Shown here piece after piece: positions 6,742 to 7,703 of a DNA stretch of 7,703 nt. A program made the position numbers and the translations under genes. The notes beneath the pieces are model-generated. The model did no database searches. It was given only the letters and a program-made list of their open reading frames with translations, and was not told the origin of the DNA. The stretch lies in assembly GCA_013698195.1 (NCBI GenBank), contig JACCVK010000293.1, positions 1 to 7,703 of the forward strand, written 5' to 3'. This stretch comes from Actinomycetota bacterium (lineage in GTDB: Bacteria > Actinomycetota > Thermoleophilia > Gaiellales > Gaiellaceae). Every line of letters starts with the position of its first letter. The stretch's first letter is position 1.

Positions 6742-7458
6742 GTGGAACGCTCGCTCGCCGCGCAGTTCAAGGCGGAGCCACCGTCGCTGCACGCGACCGG
6801 TGCGGTTTGCGGCGGACTTCACTGGGCTGCGCTCGAATGGCTCGAGCAGACGGTGCAGCCGGGCTGGGCGACTCTCGAGACCGGCGCTGGTCTCAGCACA
6901 CTCGTGCTCGCAGCCCGGGGTGCCGACCACGAAACCGTCACGCCCTCACAGGACGAGGCCGACCGCATTCGCTCGGAAGCAGATCGGCGCGGCATCTCGC
7001 TAGACCACGTGCGGTTCAGGATCGGCTCGTCGCACGAAGAGCTCCCGCGCTGGGAGCCACGATCGCTCGACCTCGTTCTCCTGGACGGCGCACACGGCTT
7101 CCCGTACCCGATCCTCGACTGGTGGTTCCTCGCGCCGCATCTGAAGACGAACGGGTATCTCCTCCTCGACGACGCCTACATGAGCGCGGTGGCGCGCCTC
7201 GTCGAGTACCTGCGCTCGCGGCCGGCGTGGCGCGTCGAAGGCACGGTGGGATACCGAACTGTGATCGTGCGCAAGCTCACCGACGAGCTCCCGCCGTTCG
7301 ACTCCCTCGGCGAGGAGGGCGTCGGCCGCGTTTCCTTCGCCTACCTCCCGCCGCACAAGCGTGCGGTTGCGTGGGTGCGCCACCGCGTCTTCTCGACCCG
7401 TCCGGGGCTTGCGATCGTGCGCGGCGTGCGCAAGCACGCGCCGTTCCTCTTCCGATAG
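6742..7458 (+). CDS. Class I SAM-dependent methyltransferase-like protein (238 aa)
   Basis: The core looks like a Rossmann-fold methyltransferase. Motif I is LETGAGLSTLVLA, with E46 and the glycine turn TGAG that would hold S-adenosylmethionine. VTPSQDEADRIRSEADRRGI follows in the place of the second strand and helix. The acidic strand DLVLLDGAHGFPYPILDW has D115 and H118, and NGYLLLDDAY (D143, D144) comes next. The C-terminal part, from about residue 185, includes PPHKRAVAWVRHRV and looks basic and helical. It may modify a sugar or nucleotide-sugar for the glycan of this cluster, but methyl transfer and substrate are inferred from fold motifs only. The GTG at 6742 is chosen because it lies just after the GT4 stop and gives a normal-length protein. 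The same frame runs open back to 6487 inside the GT4 gene, but that extension has no domain and a composition typical of out-of-frame reading. Confidence 0.78.
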   Translation: MERSLAAQFKAEPPSLHATGAVCGGLHWAALEWLEQTVQPGWATLETGAGLSTLVLAARGADHETVTPSQDEADRIRSEADRRGISLDHVRFRIGSSHEELPRWEPRSLDLVLLDGAHGFPYPILDWWFLAPHLKTNGYLLLDDAYMSAVARLVEYLRSRPAWRVEGTVGYRTVIVRKLTDELPPFDSLGEEGVGRVSFAYLPPHKRAVAWVRHRVFSTRPGLAIVRGVRKHAPFLFR

Positions 7459-7468
7459 CCCGGCCGAG

Positions 7469-7703
7469 CTAGCCCAGGGCGCGCAGGTAGTGCCATCCGT
7501 CCGCGAGGCCGCGCGGACGCACGAGCGCGAGGGCGACGACATACGCAACGAGGCCGACGGCGGCGGCCGCAATTGACCCGAGCAGAAACGACGGCGCGAG
7601 GAAAGCGAGCGCGGCGATCACGCCGATCGTGAGCGCCGCGGCGCCGAGCCCGGGAGAGGTCTTCCCGAGCGCGCGCAGTTCCCAGAGGAGCACGGTGCAG
7701 ACG
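7469..7703 (-). CDS. C-terminal end of a multi-pass membrane protein, possibly a polysaccharide flippase (partial)
   Basis: The frame is open from the right edge to a TAG at 7469, giving the last 78 residues. Two hydrophobic helices are visible, around GLGAAALTIGVIAALAFLAP and SIAAAAVGLVAYVVALALV. They are joined by a very short turn and followed by a basic cytoplasmic-type tail, RPRGLADGWHYLRALG. The paired C-terminal helices with an RPRGL-type tail resemble the end of Wzx/MOP-type oligosaccharide flippases, and the setting supports that. A fragment with no signature motif cannot prove it; a polymerase or other transporter is possible. A GTG at 7693 could be read as a start, but the frame continues upstream of it to the edge, so it is probably internal. 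The gene converges on the methyltransferase-like gene with 10 bases between the stops and no visible terminator hairpin. Confidence 0.6.
   Translation of the reverse strand, partial: VCTVLLWELRALGKTSPGLGAAALTIGVIAALAFLAPSFLLGSIAAAAVGLVAYVVALALVRPRGLADGWHYLRALG

Noticed and set aside
7456..7480. Possible terminator between the convergent genes
   Set aside because: Only a 4-base GCCC/GGGC pairing with a long loop and no T-run can be drawn. The two TAGCCC copies are a direct repeat, not an inverted one.
7469..7693. Complete 74-residue small membrane protein starting at GTG 7693
   Set aside because: The frame stays open from 7693 to the window edge and the two helices look like the end of a larger transporter, so a C-terminal fragment is more likely.

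Overview
The window is GC-rich (roughly two thirds G+C by eye). It uses ATG, GTG and TTG starts, and its genes are packed end to end. Base composition, codon choice (CTC, GAG, CGC, GTC) and the style of the proteins suggest an actinobacterium. The wording of several glycosyltransferases recalls uncultured soil lineages such as Thermoleophilia, but that placement is inference. No RNA gene, insertion sequence, CRISPR array, phage gene or large repeat was seen.

The locus looks like part of a cell-surface polysaccharide or glycoconjugate cluster, built around a divergent control region of about 70 bases (4501-4570). The leftward arm, in transcription order, holds: a 138-residue helical/coiled-coil protein (4500 to 4084); a GT4 glycosyltransferase (4087 to 3062); a second GT4 of a different subfamily, whose second EX7E glutamate is a serine (3051 to 1804); and a large multi-spanning GT-C/GT39-like membrane glycosyltransferase (1811 to the left edge, cut off). 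These genes overlap by 4 bases, sit 10 bases apart, or overlap by 8 bases, so they almost certainly form one operon.

The rightward arm holds two tandem paralogous GT4 enzymes (4571-5629 and 5639-6715) and a class I SAM-dependent methyltransferase-like protein (6742-7458). The C-terminal end of a membrane protein, possibly a polysaccharide flippase, converges from the right edge (7703 to 7469).

A plausible joint role is this: the cytoplasmic GT4 enzymes add sugars to a lipid-linked glycan, the methyltransferase-like protein modifies it, a flippase moves it across the membrane, and the GT-C enzyme acts on the outer face using lipid-linked sugar donors. Donor sugars, acceptors and the final product cannot be read from the sequence.

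The most interesting signal is non-coding. Four of the seven visible gene starts have a TAGNNT hexamer exactly 6 or 7 bases before the start codon, the geometry of a -10 box for leaderless transcripts. They include both genes flanking the divergent control region and both later genes of the rightward arm.
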